In this document: piece by piece, positions 13,147-13,177 of the stretch | Position numbering within the stretch: position 1 is the first letter of the stretch | How the letters are laid out: the number at the start of each line of letters is the position of its first letter | From: Cyanobacteria bacterium UBA11153 | Lineage (GTDB): Bacteria > Cyanobacteriota > Cyanobacteriia > Cyanobacteriales > Coleofasciculaceae | Length of the DNA: 13,177 nt | Assembly (NCBI GenBank): GCA_003511885.1 | Contig: DOIX01000347.1 | Location: 13,131 to 26,307 of the forward strand | Direction of reading: 5' to 3' | The notes under the pieces: model-generated | Seen by the model: only the letters and a program-made list of their open reading frames with translations | What the model was told of the DNA's origin: nothing | Database searches by the model: none | Made by a program: the position numbers and the translations under genes

Positions 13147-13177
13147 AAGAAAGTCGTAAAATCAATGGTTTCAGGAA
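13137..13177. repeat. Dispersed 41-base repeat, copy 2
   Basis: Same orientation and length as 8822-8862, with five substitutions. It runs to the window edge, so it may extend further. Copy 1 has only one heptamer unit where this copy has four, which suggests that the heptamers expand within a larger dispersed repeat. Confidence 0.75.

Overview
The window looks like a chromosomal segment of a cyanobacterium of moderate GC content. The evidence is seven copies of the HIP1 octamer GCGATCGC (starting at 1211, 1853, 4217, 5095, 8415, 8594 and 12490), many short tandem heptanucleotide repeats between genes, a DUF29 gene, and a sulfate-uptake cluster in the cyanobacterial arrangement. I cannot name the species. 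No rRNA, tRNA or CRISPR array was seen.

Layout. On the + strand, queA (tRNA queuosine synthesis) is followed at 1450-1629 by the amputated 3' end of a DUF29 gene whose intact relative lies at 8983-9453. From 7797 down to 1650 the - strand carries sulfur genes: sbpA (sulfate-binding lipoprotein), a stand-alone NIL-domain protein, cysT, cysW and cysA, then, after a 318-base gap holding a small inverted-repeat element, a TauE/SafE permease tightly coupled to a DUF1634 membrane protein. Divergent from sbpA at 8003 is a Crp/Fnr-type regulator resembling the position and role of CysR. The 205-base gap between them holds a good sigma70-type promoter for sbpA and several inverted repeats, one (TGAGT-N6-ACTCA) with Crp-family operator geometry.

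The right third is a looser region: DUF29 gene, a solitary tnpB of the IS200/IS605 type on the - strand (9510-10787), an unrecognised 91-residue protein on the + strand, then purF on the - strand. The last two converge on a strong stem-loop.

Working together: SbpA captures sulfate outside the plasma membrane, CysT/CysW form the channel, CysA powers it, and the NIL protein may sense a sulfur metabolite or modulate CysA. TauE/SafE with DUF1634 could export a sulfur oxyanion, giving an import/export pair under possible control of the divergent regulator; this last link is inference. Nearly every gap in the sulfur cluster carries a different heptamer repeat array. No clearly new multi-gene system is visible. 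The best leads are the regulator/operator pair, the NIL protein, the atypical TnpB and the MITE-like element.
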